A stretch of DNA of 14,471 nt, from the NCBI GenBank assembly GCA_011523315.1, contig WTHE01000279.1, positions 1 to 14,471 of the forward strand. Direction: 5' to 3'. Origin of the DNA: Candidatus Binatota bacterium. GTDB taxonomy: Bacteria; Desulfobacterota; Binatia; Bin18. Positions within the stretch are counted from its first letter, which is position 1; the number at the start of each line of letters is the position of its first letter. Below, one piece after another: positions 6,048-13,725 of the stretch. The notes under the pieces are model-generated. The model was not told where the DNA came from and ran no database searches. It saw nothing but the letters and a program-made list of their open reading frames with translations. Made by a program: the position numbers and the translations under genes.

Positions 6048-7052
6048 TCAACGGCTGCGCAGCGGACGGCTGGGTTGAATGCCTCTGACCGGATGGGGCT
6101 GGTAGGGCGCTTCAAGCGTGGTGATTTCCTCGTCAGAGAGGGTGATATCGACGGCCTGTAGCGCGTCATCCAGATGGGACAGCCGGGTTGCGCCCAAAAT
6201 TGGAGCGGCGACGGCCGGCTTGGAGAGCAGCCAGGCGAGGGCGACTTGGGCGGGCTTGTCGCCACGTTGCCGCGCCACGGTTTTGACCGTCTCGACCACG
6301 TCCCAGTCCGAGGCTTGATCGTACAGGATTTGATCGGCGCCATCGCTTTTGGAGCGCGTCGTCGAATCGTCTCCGAGGGTCGTTCGCGTCCCGGCCAGCA
6401 TGCCACGGGCCAGGGGGGACCACGGAATCACCGCAATCTCTTCTGCTTCGCACAGCGGCATCATCTCCCGCTCTTCTTCGCGATAGACCAGATTGTAGTG
6501 ATTCTGCATCGTCACAAAACGTGCCCAGCCGTTGCGTTCCGAAATGGACAGGGCGCGCATGAACTGCCAGGCGTACATGGAGCTGGAGCCGATGTAGCGG
6601 ACTTTGCCCTGGCTCACCAGCCGGTCAAGCGCGGCCAGGGTTTCCTCTATGGGGGTGTGCGGGTCGAGCCGATGGATTTGATACAGGTCGATGACCTCCA
6701 CACCGAGGCGCTTCAGGCTGGCCTCGCACGCCTGCTCAATGTGCTTGCGGGATAGGCCGCCCATATTCGGTCCCTCGGACATGGGAAAGAAGACCTTGGT
6801 GGCCAGCACCACCTCGTCGAGGTTGGCGTACTCGCGCAGCAGGCGACCGGTCACCTCTTCACTGACACCGACAGAGTAGGCATCGGCCGTGTCAAAGAAG
6901 TTGACCCCGGCCTCAAGCGCGCGTCGAAAGAACGGCGCGGCACCTTCGGCGTCCAGGACCCACGGCCGCCACGACGATGAGCCATAGCTCATGCAGCCGA
7001 GGCACAGGCGTGAGACTTTGACACCGGTCCGACTGAGAAACGTGTACTGCAT
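6048..7052 (-). CDS. Aldo/keto reductase
   Basis: A 334-residue NADPH-dependent (beta/alpha)8-barrel oxidoreductase. The start ATG at 7052 has AAGGAAG 6 bases upstream. The complete catalytic tetrad is visible: D54 and Y59 (FFDTADAYS), K86 (VVLATKVFFP) and H127 (LYQIHRLD). The C-terminal cofactor-binding region has the usual IPWSPLARGMLAG and the ILGATRLSHLDDAL segment. The WRPW and long loop sequences match the subgroup near AKR11/13-type proteins such as YajO-like reductases. It reduces aldehydes or ketones; the substrate is unknown. It is divergent from the ATPase gene across a 126-bp gap and is probably the first gene of a transcript continuing into the ThuA gene. Confidence 0.9.
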   Translation of the reverse strand: MQYTFLSRTGVKVSRLCLGCMSYGSSSWRPWVLDAEGAAPFFRRALEAGVNFFDTADAYSVGVSEEVTGRLLREYANLDEVVLATKVFFPMSEGPNMGGLSRKHIEQACEASLKRLGVEVIDLYQIHRLDPHTPIEETLAALDRLVSQGKVRYIGSSSMYAWQFMRALSISERNGWARFVTMQNHYNLVYREEEREMMPLCEAEEIAVIPWSPLARGMLAGTRTTLGDDSTTRSKSDGADQILYDQASDWDVVETVKTVARQRGDKPAQVALAWLLSKPAVAAPILGATRLSHLDDALQAVDITLSDEEITTLEAPYQPHPVRGIQPSRPLRSR

Positions 7053-7076
7053 GCAATGCTTCCTTGTGTGTGACTG

Positions 7077-7110
7077 CTCTCACCGGTCATATAGGCCGGT
7101 CGTGGGAGAG
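7077..7110. promoter_or_regulatory. Imperfect dyad in the divergent promoter region
   Basis: CTCTCACCGG (7077-7086) and CCGGT...GAGAG (7096-7110) form a 10-pair dyad interrupted by a 5-base bulge on the right. Centrally placed between the aldo/keto reductase and ATPase starts, it could be an operator for either gene. It does not match the palindromic element family. Confidence 0.25.
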
Positions 7111-7125
7111 AAATCAACGCTTTTG

Positions 7126-7153
7126 TTGCGGAGGTGCTTGTTCGTGGTATACA
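7126..7153 (+). promoter_or_regulatory. Possible promoter of the ATPase-DUF4276 module
   Basis: TTGCGG (7126-7131) and TATACA (7148-7153) are separated by 16 bases and lie 26 bases before the chosen ATPase start. The -10 box is fair and the -35 box weak, so this is a suggestion only. Confidence 0.3.
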
Positions 7154-7178
7154 TCCGGGACTATGGAGACCACATCCA

Positions 7179-8366
7179 ATGACTATGACGAAGATCGACT
7201 CTGTTCGTATCCGTGGCTTCAGGTCTCTGGCCGATGTCGAGTTGTCGAACTTGACCAACGCGACCGTCCTGATCGGCGCCAACGGTTCGGGCAAGTCCAA
7301 TTTCATCCGCTTCTTCGACATGCTGAGCTGGATGCTGCGGCGCCAGTTCGGCGAGTTCGTCGAGAGATGCGGTGGGGCCGACGATCAGTTGTACGGCGGG
7401 AACATTACTACCCCACGCATCCAGGCAGAAATCACAGTGGATAGGGACGAGAGCGATGCTCCTCTGTTAGTGTACGATTTTGCGCTGTCCTACGCCCAAC
7501 CCGACCGGCTGATCTTTACCGAGGAGGCGGTCGGTGCTGGGTCGGAAGGCTTCTGGGAGCCGATAGGACGTTTTCCCATCGGAAGCGGTGGTCATCGGGA
7601 AGCTGAGATCGTCGAAGCCGCTCAATCTGTGAATCCTCCGGCTCAGATTGCCCAACAAATCGAGCGAGTGATCCAGCAACTCGAACAGTCTTATGCCAAG
7701 GCTTATGCCAAGGTCATCCTCGGGTTGCTGCGAAGCTGCTCCGTCTATCAATTTCACGACACCTCCGATAGCTCGAACTTCAAGAAACGGTGGGACGCAG
7801 AAGACAACAACACTTTGCACACGCACGGTGGCAATCTAGCCGCTGTCCTGCACAGACTGGAACACGAGGACATCAAACGGTTTGAAACGATCTGCCGTCA
7901 TATCAGCAGAGTATTGCCAGTCTTCGACCGCTTTCAGATCGAAGAGAGCTACGGGAAGGTATCGCTGCGGTGGAAGGCCAAGGACATGGACAAGACCTTC
8001 GGCGCGCATCTCACGTCCGACGGATCGCTACGTTTCTTTGCTCTCGTGACCCTGTTGAACCTGCCACCGCAGATGCTCCCGGACGTGCTCCTGCTGGACG
8101 AGCCGGAACTCGGCCTGCATCCGGCGGCCATCGCTCTGGTCGGCGGCATGATTAAGGCGCTTGCCGAGAAAAAGCAGGTCATTGTGGCAACCCAGTCGCC
8201 CCTACTCGTTGATGCGTTCGACCTTAACGAAATTGTTGTCGTGGAACTGCGGGATGGACAGACGCAGTTTAAGCGTCTCGACCCGGATGCCTATCGGGTT
8301 TGGCTTGACGATAATTTTACGACCGGCGAGCTGTGGCAGAAGAACCTGCTCGGGGGCCGTCCGTGA
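7179..8366 (+). CDS. AAA-family (AAA_21/AAA_15, OLD/RecF-like) ATPase
   Basis: A 395-residue ABC-type ATPase. The frame is open to 7134, but the ATG at 7179 starts just before the family-typical KIDSVRIRGFRSLADVEL; GGAG lies 10 bases upstream. Walker A is GANGSGKS (33-40), a degenerate signature loop SDGSLRF lies at 280-286, Walker B is VLLLDE (303-308) and the switch segment is VIVATQSP (334-341). Between Walker A and the signature is a long insert containing a helical stretch (about 155-190), as in proteins that dimerise and act as sensors. Such ATPases pair with TOPRIM-type or other effectors in anti-phage systems (OLD, PARIS AriA, Gabija). Here the partner, DUF4276, overlaps by 4 bp, implying a stoichiometric complex. 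Base composition of sampled stretches (48-58% GC) is lower than in flanking genes (near 70%), consistent with transfer. Confidence 0.88.
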   Translation: MTMTKIDSVRIRGFRSLADVELSNLTNATVLIGANGSGKSNFIRFFDMLSWMLRRQFGEFVERCGGADDQLYGGNITTPRIQAEITVDRDESDAPLLVYDFALSYAQPDRLIFTEEAVGAGSEGFWEPIGRFPIGSGGHREAEIVEAAQSVNPPAQIAQQIERVIQQLEQSYAKAYAKVILGLLRSCSVYQFHDTSDSSNFKKRWDAEDNNTLHTHGGNLAAVLHRLEHEDIKRFETICRHISRVLPVFDRFQIEESYGKVSLRWKAKDMDKTFGAHLTSDGSLRFFALVTLLNLPPQMLPDVLLLDEPELGLHPAAIALVGGMIKALAEKKQVIVATQSPLLVDAFDLNEIVVVELRDGQTQFKRLDPDAYRVWLDDNFTTGELWQKNLLGGRP

Positions 8367-9001
8367 TTCGTCTGGCCATATCGGTCGAGGGACGAACCGA
8401 GGAAGAATTTGTCAAGCAGGTGCTCGCGGACTATCTACGGAGAAGGAACGTCGAACCAACTCCGGTCTTGCTGGGACGCGCTCGCAGTACCGGTCAGGGT
8501 GGCGGCAACGTCACGGTGGAACGCCTTACGCAGGAGATGGTTCGGTTGTACCCAGACTTCAACGCCGTAACGTCGCTGGTTGACTTCTATGGGTTCAAAG
8601 ACAAGGGCAACAGAACGGTCGATGAGTTGGAGGAGTATCTGCATGAGCAAATCGGTAGCAGAATTGCTCGCAGTTGGAACGAAACGAGAGTGTTTCCCTA
8701 CGTCCAGCAGTATGAGTTCGAGGGCCTGTTATTCTCGGACGTGAGTGCCTTTGCGCGTGTGGGCGATATAGGTATGCCGGAGAACGTTGAGGAACTACGG
8801 AATGCCCGCTCGCAGTTTCCGACTCCCGAGGACATCAACGACAACCGCGACACGGCGCCGAGCAAGCGGATTGAGAAAGTGATGCCGCAGTACCAAAAAG
8901 TCGTGCATGGTCCCCTGCTGGCCGAAGAAATCGGCTTGGATACGATCCGCGACGAGTGCCCACGGTTCGATGCGTGGGTGACGCGCATGGAATCCCTGTG
9001 A
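8363..9001 (+). CDS. DUF4276 protein, probable TOPRIM-like effector partner of the ATPase
   Basis: A 212-residue protein. The GTG at 8363 overlaps the ATPase stop (GTGA), which indicates translational coupling; an upstream ATG at 8333 would lie inside the ATPase. Motifs of DUF4276 are complete: VEGRTEEEFV (8-17) with acidic E9/E13/E14, SLVDFYGF (71-78) with D74, the EFEGLLFSD motif (118-126) and NDNRDTAPSKRI (159-170). The VEG...E and later Asp pattern resembles the metal site of TOPRIM nucleases; I state that as inference. Function has not been demonstrated for this pair, but ATPase plus TOPRIM-like partner is the layout of PARIS and split OLD-type defence systems. The gene converges with the glycerate kinase gene, 33 bases between the stops, without an obvious terminator hairpin. 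Confidence 0.85.
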   Translation: MIRLAISVEGRTEEEFVKQVLADYLRRRNVEPTPVLLGRARSTGQGGGNVTVERLTQEMVRLYPDFNAVTSLVDFYGFKDKGNRTVDELEEYLHEQIGSRIARSWNETRVFPYVQQYEFEGLLFSDVSAFARVGDIGMPENVEELRNARSQFPTPEDINDNRDTAPSKRIEKVMPQYQKVVHGPLLAEEIGLDTIRDECPRFDAWVTRMESL

Positions 9002-9034
9002 ATCGAACAGCGCTATGTCTGGTGCGTGGGCCGA

Positions 9035-10411
9035 TTAACTTGGCGGCGGCTCAATCAGCGCGATTTTGATGTCCATGACATTGGTGCCGGTCGGACCCGG
9101 CTGGAATACATCGCCCAGCGCGGCAAAGAAGGTGTACGAATCGTTGTTGCTGAGGGCGGCGGACGGATCGAGCCCCTTGGCCCACGCCCGGCGGACGCTG
9201 GTCCCATCGACATAGGCGCCTGCCGCGTCGGTCGGACCGTCTCGGCCGTCTGTTCCGGCGCTGAGGAGGGTCCAGCCCGCCTCGTCTTGGAGCTGTTGGG
9301 CGACGACCAGGGCAAATTCCTGGTTGCGTCCGCCTCTGCCGTTTCCTGTCAGCTGAACGGTTGTTTCTCCGCCGGCCAGCACACACGAAGGGCTGCGGTC
9401 TCGTGCCAGGCGGGTTCGGATCTGCTGGGCAAAAACGCGGGCCGCCCGCGTGGTGTCGCCGGCCACGGGTTCGGGAAGCATGTGGACGTCAAAGCCCCGT
9501 TGCCGGGCGTCTGAGGCCGCCGCTTCGAGCGCCAGCCGGTTGGAACCGAGCAGGTAGTTGTGGACCCGGGCAAAGATTGGGTCGTGCGGCTTGGGTGTCT
9601 CTGCCATGCCCCCCCGCATACCGGCCGACAGATGGCGGGTGACCGATTCAGGGCTGACGGTCAACAGCTCATAGCGTTCCAGGATGCGCCACGCCTCGGC
9701 AAATGTCGTCGGATCGGCAACCGTCGGCCCCGAGCCGACCGTACTCAAATCATCGCCAATTACGTCCGACAGAATAAAACTGATCACGCTCGCAGGAGCC
9801 GCCAGGCGGGCCAGCTGTCCGCCTTTCAGCCGGGACAGGTGTTTGCGTACCGTGTTGATTTCCTGAATGTCTGCCCCACAGGCCAAGAGCAGGCGGTTCA
9901 TCGTCAGCTTGTCTTCGAGCGAGACGCCCGGAACCGGCCCGACGAGCAGACTCGACGCCCCTCCGGTCAGGCAAAAACAGACCAGATCGGACGGGCCGCG
10001 CTCAGCCAGCAGGGCTGCCAACCGGGTGCCGCCGCGCAGACTGCCCGAGCCCGGCAGGGGATGCTCTGCGGCGATGACCGAAACGGGATCAAGGCTGAGG
10101 ACCGCATCTTGAGGCACGACGACGCTGCCCCCAATCAGGTGTTCGCCCAGCAGCGGCAGCAGGGCCTGGGCCATCCGACCGGCACCCTTGCCCGCGCCAA
10201 TGATGAAGGCGTTGTGGTTGAGGGGGAAGTGAGTCGTCCGGCCGCCGACCCGGACGCTGAGTCGGTTGGCCTGCCGGGTGAGGCTGTCTTGGATGAGTCG
10301 CCCCGGATCGACGGCCGCGACTGCGGCAGCAAAAAGGGCGGCAAGAGAGTTGCGCGGAGGAACTTCGGACAAAGGTGGACGATGATCCCTTCCTGATGAA
10401 GTGGTCATCAT
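9035..10411 (-). CDS. Glycerate 2-kinase, MOFRL family (DUF4147-MOFRL)
   Basis: A 458-residue protein transferring phosphate from ATP to glycerate, feeding glyoxylate/serine-derived glycerate into central metabolism. The N-terminal DUF4147 domain shows AFIIGAGKGAGRMAQAL (69-84) and CLTGGASSLL (147-156). The C-terminal MOFRL domain (about 345-450) shows VLAGGETTVQL and GRGGRNQEFAL. Older annotation calls the family hydroxypyruvate reductase (TtuD). The start is uncertain. ATG codons at 10411 and 10408 lie inside palindromic element P5 and have no good ribosome site. Family similarity begins only near residue 22 (SLAALFAAAVAAVDP), and a TTG at codon 14 (10372) is an alternative. The first residues (MMTTSSGRDHRPPL) are encoded largely by the element. 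It follows dksA with 54 bases between and is likely co-transcribed. Confidence 0.9.
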   Translation of the reverse strand: MMTTSSGRDHRPPLSEVPPRNSLAALFAAAVAAVDPGRLIQDSLTRQANRLSVRVGGRTTHFPLNHNAFIIGAGKGAGRMAQALLPLLGEHLIGGSVVVPQDAVLSLDPVSVIAAEHPLPGSGSLRGGTRLAALLAERGPSDLVCFCLTGGASSLLVGPVPGVSLEDKLTMNRLLLACGADIQEINTVRKHLSRLKGGQLARLAAPASVISFILSDVIGDDLSTVGSGPTVADPTTFAEAWRILERYELLTVSPESVTRHLSAGMRGGMAETPKPHDPIFARVHNYLLGSNRLALEAAASDARQRGFDVHMLPEPVAGDTTRAARVFAQQIRTRLARDRSPSCVLAGGETTVQLTGNGRGGRNQEFALVVAQQLQDEAGWTLLSAGTDGRDGPTDAAGAYVDGTSVRRAWAKGLDPSAALSNNDSYTFFAALGDVFQPGPTGTNVMDIKIALIEPPPS

Positions 10412-10422
10412 CGTTCGTCTTT
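10371..10422 (+). repeat. Palindromic element copy P5, carrying a start codon
   Basis: Arms 10371-10386 (AAAGGTGGACGATGAT) and 10407-10422 (ATCATCGTTCGTCTTT) pair at all 16 positions on the plus strand: 13 Watson-Crick and three G-T. The 20-nt loop (10387-10406) matches the P6 loop at 14 of 20 positions. TTCGG lies near the left edge (10364-10368) and at the right edge (10422-10426), a possible target duplication. The apparent ATG codons of the glycerate kinase gene are in the right arm and loop end. Confidence 0.78.
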
Positions 10423-10465
10423 TCGGTCTGAGATGCCCCGTTTGGAGAGGGAGGAACGGTCGTGT

Positions 10466-10891
10466 TCAGACGCCGTCGTCGTCGAGATCGACCAGCGATC
10501 CGCGTCGGCGGAGACGGTCGTCATCGGTGCGGCGGTGCAGTTTGGCCTCTTTTTCGATATCGCTCTGGCAGGACACACACAAGCGGGTAAACGGCAGGGC
10601 TTCGAGCCGCTGGGGCGTGATTTCTTCTTCACACATATCGCACAGGCCGTAGTCACCAGACGTGATGCGTTCGAGGGCGTCTTCGATCGCCTGGAGTTTA
10701 TCCCGGTCGCGGTCGCTCAGAATCAGATTGATCTCCCGGTCGCGCTCTTCGCTGGCCAGGTCATAGGTGTCCATGCCCTCTTCGATCGTGCCCTCTTTGC
10801 CGACCCGAAACTCTTCGTCCAACTGCTCCAGGATTTGCTGTTTCTGAGCGGTCAACGTTTCGTGCATCTTTTTCAGAAACGTTTTTCGCAT
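10466..10891 (-). CDS. dksA: DksA/TraR-family zinc-finger transcription factor
   Basis: A 141-residue protein. The ATG at 10891 follows GGGAAGG by 4-5 bases; the frame is open further upstream, but a promoter lies there. An N-terminal coiled coil (about 5-75) carries D41-T-Y-D44-L-A46, the DxxDxA tip that in DksA enters the RNA polymerase secondary channel. The globular end has the zinc finger C84-x2-C87-x17-C105-x2-C108. Family role: binds RNA polymerase with ppGpp and lowers rRNA and raises amino-acid promoter activity; many deltaproteobacteria have several such proteins, so the exact role is inferred. The tail after the finger is unusually charged (RRTDDDRLRRRGSLVDLDDDGV, last 22 or so residues). 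It sits between rimO and glycerate kinase, with its own promoter. Confidence 0.88.
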   Translation of the reverse strand: MRKTFLKKMHETLTAQKQQILEQLDEEFRVGKEGTIEEGMDTYDLASEERDREINLILSDRDRDKLQAIEDALERITSGDYGLCDMCEEEITPQRLEALPFTRLCVSCQSDIEKEAKLHRRTDDDRLRRRGSLVDLDDDGV

Positions 10892-10931
10892 GCGACCTTC
10901 CCTCTCCGGCTCGATTTCTGAAAAGTGCCCC

Positions 10932-10960
10932 ACTCTAATAAACAACCCACTCAAAGTCAA
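10932..10960 (-). promoter_or_regulatory. Sigma70-type promoter of dksA
   Basis: On the minus strand, TTGACT (10960-10955) and TAGAGT (10937-10932) are separated by exactly 17 bases: 5 of 6 and 4 of 6 consensus matches. It lies 41 bases before the dksA ATG. The -35 box overlaps the rimO stop codon (10957-10959), so dksA can be transcribed independently of the upstream cluster. Confidence 0.6.
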
Positions 10961-12312
10961 CCGTTTGTCGGCAGCGACCCGGGCAGCCGCTGCACGTTCA
11001 GATCATACCCGGTCGCGCCGACGATGCGCACCGGCACAATCTCTCCGCTGGCCGCCTGGGTTTCCTGGGGGAAATAGGCCACCCCATCGATATCGGGCGC
11101 CTGACCGCGCGTGCGACCCCACACCCGTCCCTGTTCGTCGGTGTCACACATCAGGACGGGCAGCTCGGCGCCGATCAGCGACAGCTGCTTTTTACGCACG
11201 ACCTGATACTGGCGTTCCATGAGCCGGGTCCAGCGCTCGTGTTTGAGCACCGGTTCGACCTGGTCCGCCATCAGTCCGGCCCGCGTGCCCTCTTCCTGCG
11301 AGTAACGGAAGACGCCAACGTGATCAATTTCCGCTTCGCCGATAAAGTCGAGCAGCTGCCGAAAATCTTCTTCCTGTTCGCCCGGAAAGCCGACGATAAA
11401 AGAGCTGCGCAGCACGACGCCGGGGATATGGGTCCGAATCCGGTCCAGCAGGCGCCGAATGCCGTCCCCGCTTTTTTCTCGGCGCATGGCCCGCAGCATC
11501 CGGTCGCTGATGTGCTGGAGGGGCAGGTCGATGTAGGGGCAGATCTTGTCTTCCTCGGCGATGCAGCGCAACACGGCCGCGTCGAGATAATTGGGGTAGC
11601 AGTACAGCAGGCGGAGCCAGTCAATGCCGTCCACCCGGCACAGCGCCCGCAGCAGCCCCAGCAGGGTGGTGCCGTCGCGCCGCTCCCGGCCGTAGGCGGT
11701 CAGATCCTGGGCGATCAGGTTGAGTTCGCGCACGCCTTGGGCGGCCAGGCTCTCGGCTTCGGCCAGCAGCGAGTCGATGGAACGACTCTCCTGCCGGCCC
11801 CGAATCTTGGGGATGATGCAGAAGGCGCACTGATGGTTACAGCCCTCGGCGACCTTGAGATAGGCGGAGTAAAACGGCGTGGTCGGGACGCGCGGGGTGG
11901 TCTGATCGGGCAGGATATGGCCCGCGCCAACATACGAGACCGGACCGTCCAGGGCGGCCCGCTTGGCGCGCAGAATGTCGGTAATGCGCAGAAACTCGCC
12001 GGTGCCGACAAACACGTCCACCTCGGGCAAGGAGGCCCGCAGCTCGGGTGCGTAGCGCTGGGCCAGGCAGCCGGTCACGATGAGTTGCTTGGCCGGGCTG
12101 TGCGCTTTGTAGGCGGCCAGCTCAAGAATCGTTTCAATCGACTCTTCCTTGGCCTCGTCGATAAAGCTGCAAGTGTTGACCATCAGGATGCCGGCCTGAT
12201 CTGGATCGAGGCTCATGGTGTAACCGGCCTGGGCCAGCAGGCCGAGCATCACCTCTCCGTCGACCAGGTTCTTGGGGCAGCCCAGGTTGACCATGTATAC
12301 GGTGTTGTCCAT
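10957..12312 (-). CDS. rimO: Ribosomal protein uS12 methylthiotransferase RimO
   Basis: A 451-residue radical-SAM enzyme that methylthiolates the conserved aspartate (Asp88/89) of ribosomal protein S12. The N-terminal MTTase domain has the cluster cysteines C12 (NLGCPKNLVD, the RimO-specific motif), C48 (VNTCSFI) and C82 (TGCLAQR). The radical-SAM CxxxCxxC is C157, C161, C164 in AEGCNHQCAFCIIPKIRG. The C-terminal TRAM domain spans about 380-445. SLGCPKNLVDSE-like sequence separates it from MiaB. The start has no strong ribosome site, but the N-terminus length is normal. The PAC2 gene ends 39 bases upstream on the same strand, so translation may be aided by co-transcription. Confidence 0.95.
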   Translation of the reverse strand: MDNTVYMVNLGCPKNLVDGEVMLGLLAQAGYTMSLDPDQAGILMVNTCSFIDEAKEESIETILELAAYKAHSPAKQLIVTGCLAQRYAPELRASLPEVDVFVGTGEFLRITDILRAKRAALDGPVSYVGAGHILPDQTTPRVPTTPFYSAYLKVAEGCNHQCAFCIIPKIRGRQESRSIDSLLAEAESLAAQGVRELNLIAQDLTAYGRERRDGTTLLGLLRALCRVDGIDWLRLLYCYPNYLDAAVLRCIAEEDKICPYIDLPLQHISDRMLRAMRREKSGDGIRRLLDRIRTHIPGVVLRSSFIVGFPGEQEEDFRQLLDFIGEAEIDHVGVFRYSQEEGTRAGLMADQVEPVLKHERWTRLMERQYQVVRKKQLSLIGAELPVLMCDTDEQGRVWGRTRGQAPDIDGVAYFPQETQAASGEIVPVRIVGATGYDLNVQRLPGSLPTNG

Positions 12313-12351
12313 GCCGGGTGTCTGGTGGCGGGCTACAGCTGCTGCCCGGCC

Positions 12352-13257
12352 TTATTCATCCTCATCCTTGTCATCTTTGCGTTGCTGGAGGAAACGCTGG
12401 AGCGCGTCTTCCATATCATGGCCGTTGGCGTGACCGTTGCCGTTGCCTTTGCCTTTGGGTGCGGTCTCCAGTCCGACCCCTTCCTCCTGGTCCCGTTCTT
12501 CGAGCTGTTTGACATAGGCCGCCATATTGGGATTCTCGGACACGGCCTGGGCGACTTTGGCATCGAAATCAAACGCCTGGGTGCTCAGCTCGGCGGTTTC
12601 AATGCTGAACTGGAGGAAGGACTCGAGCCGTTCGACCAGGGCCAGGGCGGCCTTGGGGTTGGGTGTGGCCGAGATATAGTGCGGCACGTTGGCCCAAAAG
12701 CTGGCCGAGGCCAGACTGGCTTGGCGACAGGCGTCGTTGAACACGCCGACAATGCCGGTCGGCCCTTCGTAGCGGGACGGGGTGACCTGAATCTGGCCGG
12801 CCAGGGTCGGATCGCTGGAGAAGCCCACCACCCGAACCGGCCGCGAGTAGGCCACATCGGCCAGCAGCGCCCCGAGGGTGATGACCAGATTCACCCCGCA
12901 CTGTTTTGCCAGATCGAGAATGGCGGCCGAGTAGGTTTTCCACTTCAACTGCGGTTCAATGCCAACCCCCAGAATCAGGTTGCGGCGCAGGGCCGGAGTC
13001 GTGGAGTAAAAAAAGTCGTTGGCCGGCCACTTGATCTCCCGGTACAGCCCTTCTCTGAGGCGGACCTGGGGCCGGGTTTCGGAAAAATCATAGAATTCCT
13101 CAGGGTCAATGCCGGCAAACTTGCGGGCTTGCAGACCCTTGACCAGGAACTCGGCGGCATGCGTCGCCGCATTCCCGGCATCGTTCCAGCCGGCAAAGGC
13201 GACGATCAAGACCGGGTCGGTGAGTGTGGGGAGTTCGTGTATCTGTAGTGCGCTCAT
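12352..13257 (-). CDS. PAC2-family protein
   Basis: A 301-residue protein with a strong ribosome site (GGAGGGG, 5 bases before the ATG at 13257). Family features: LIVAFAGWNDAGNAATHAAEFL near the start, FYDFSETRPQVRL (about 53-66), the ILGVGIEPQLKWKTY segment, VITLGALLADVAYSRPVRV, and GIVGVFNDACRQ. PAC2 proteins are related to eukaryotic proteasome-assembly chaperones; in bacteria they occur with and without proteasomes and have no agreed function. No proteasome or Pup gene is in this window. The last 45 residues are a low-complexity charged tail (KGKGNGNGHANGH, then KDDKDEDE), likely disordered. It lies between the RodZ-like gene and rimO on one strand, 66 and 39 bases from them. Confidence 0.85.
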   Translation of the reverse strand: MSALQIHELPTLTDPVLIVAFAGWNDAGNAATHAAEFLVKGLQARKFAGIDPEEFYDFSETRPQVRLREGLYREIKWPANDFFYSTTPALRRNLILGVGIEPQLKWKTYSAAILDLAKQCGVNLVITLGALLADVAYSRPVRVVGFSSDPTLAGQIQVTPSRYEGPTGIVGVFNDACRQASLASASFWANVPHYISATPNPKAALALVERLESFLQFSIETAELSTQAFDFDAKVAQAVSENPNMAAYVKQLEERDQEEGVGLETAPKGKGNGNGHANGHDMEDALQRFLQQRKDDKDEDE

Positions 13258-13323
13258 CACTTCCCCTCCTTCTGAGCTACGGGCACATGACACGCCCATG
13301 CACTGCTGAAGCGTCGCAGGAGT

Positions 13324-13725
13324 CTACCTGCTTCCCGAAGTGTTGCCAAGGGATTCAAGCCAGGGCAGGCTGTCTTTGAACACATAGCCTCCCAGCACGA
13401 CGAGGGCGAGAAGAACAAGCCCGATGACAATTGAACGGGAAAACGGGCGAGCCGTGCGCTGGGGTGCGCGCTCTCCGGGCGTCTCGTGTCGGATATCGGC
13501 CAGGAATTTGGGAACGGTTTCGGCCGGGTCCAGGTTGAGAAACGTCGAGTAGGTGCGCAGAAAGGGGACGAGATACAGGGCATCGGCCAGCACGCGCGGA
13601 TCGCCCTGCCCCTCTAAAATGGACAAATAGGACTCCGGGATGCGCGTCCGGCTGCACACCTCCTGGGACGACAGCCCCTGCTCTTCCCGTTTTTGCTTGA
13701 GTAGTGTGGCGAGTTCTCCGGTCAT
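13324..13725 (-). CDS. RodZ-like helix-turn-helix membrane protein
   Basis: A 133-residue protein. I chose the ATG at 13725 because the HTH domain begins at once after it; the frame is open for about 100 codons upstream, but that part overlaps prfB and the palindromic element P6. Residues about 5-65 are a RodZ-type HTH_25 (LLKQKREEQGLSSQEVCSRT, IPESYLSILEG, YLVPFLRTYSTFL). A single membrane helix (SIVIGLVLLALVVLGGYVF) lies at about 98-116, with a very short outer tail. RodZ proteins link MreB to the cell wall machinery. This one lacks the large periplasmic DUF4115 domain, so it is a minimal version. GGAAAG lies about 9 bases upstream of the start. It follows prfB in the same direction. Confidence 0.82.
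   Translation of the reverse strand: MTGELATLLKQKREEQGLSSQEVCSRTRIPESYLSILEGQGDPRVLADALYLVPFLRTYSTFLNLDPAETVPKFLADIRHETPGERAPQRTARPFSRSIVIGLVLLALVVLGGYVFKDSLPWLESLGNTSGSR

Noticed and set aside
9560..10396. A 278-codon plus-strand open frame opposite glycerate kinase
   Set aside because: It is antisense to a gene with clear DUF4147 and MOFRL motifs, and its translation has no family pattern.
12313..12351. GCCGGG...CCCGGC dyad between PAC2 and rimO
   Set aside because: Only 6 bp of stem with a long loop in GC-rich sequence and no T-run; too weak to call a terminator.
5785..12890. Two GGTAATGACC/GGTGATGACC strings (near 5793 and 12878) resembling the element loop end in reverse orientation
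   Set aside because: Both lie inside conserved coding motifs (LVITYVAG of ThuA, LVITLGA of PAC2) and have no complementary arms.
11239..13248. A 669-codon open frame on the plus strand opposite rimO and the PAC2 gene
   Set aside because: It is a stop-free shadow of two well-supported minus-strand genes in GC-rich DNA, has no recognisable domain, and crosses the gap between them.
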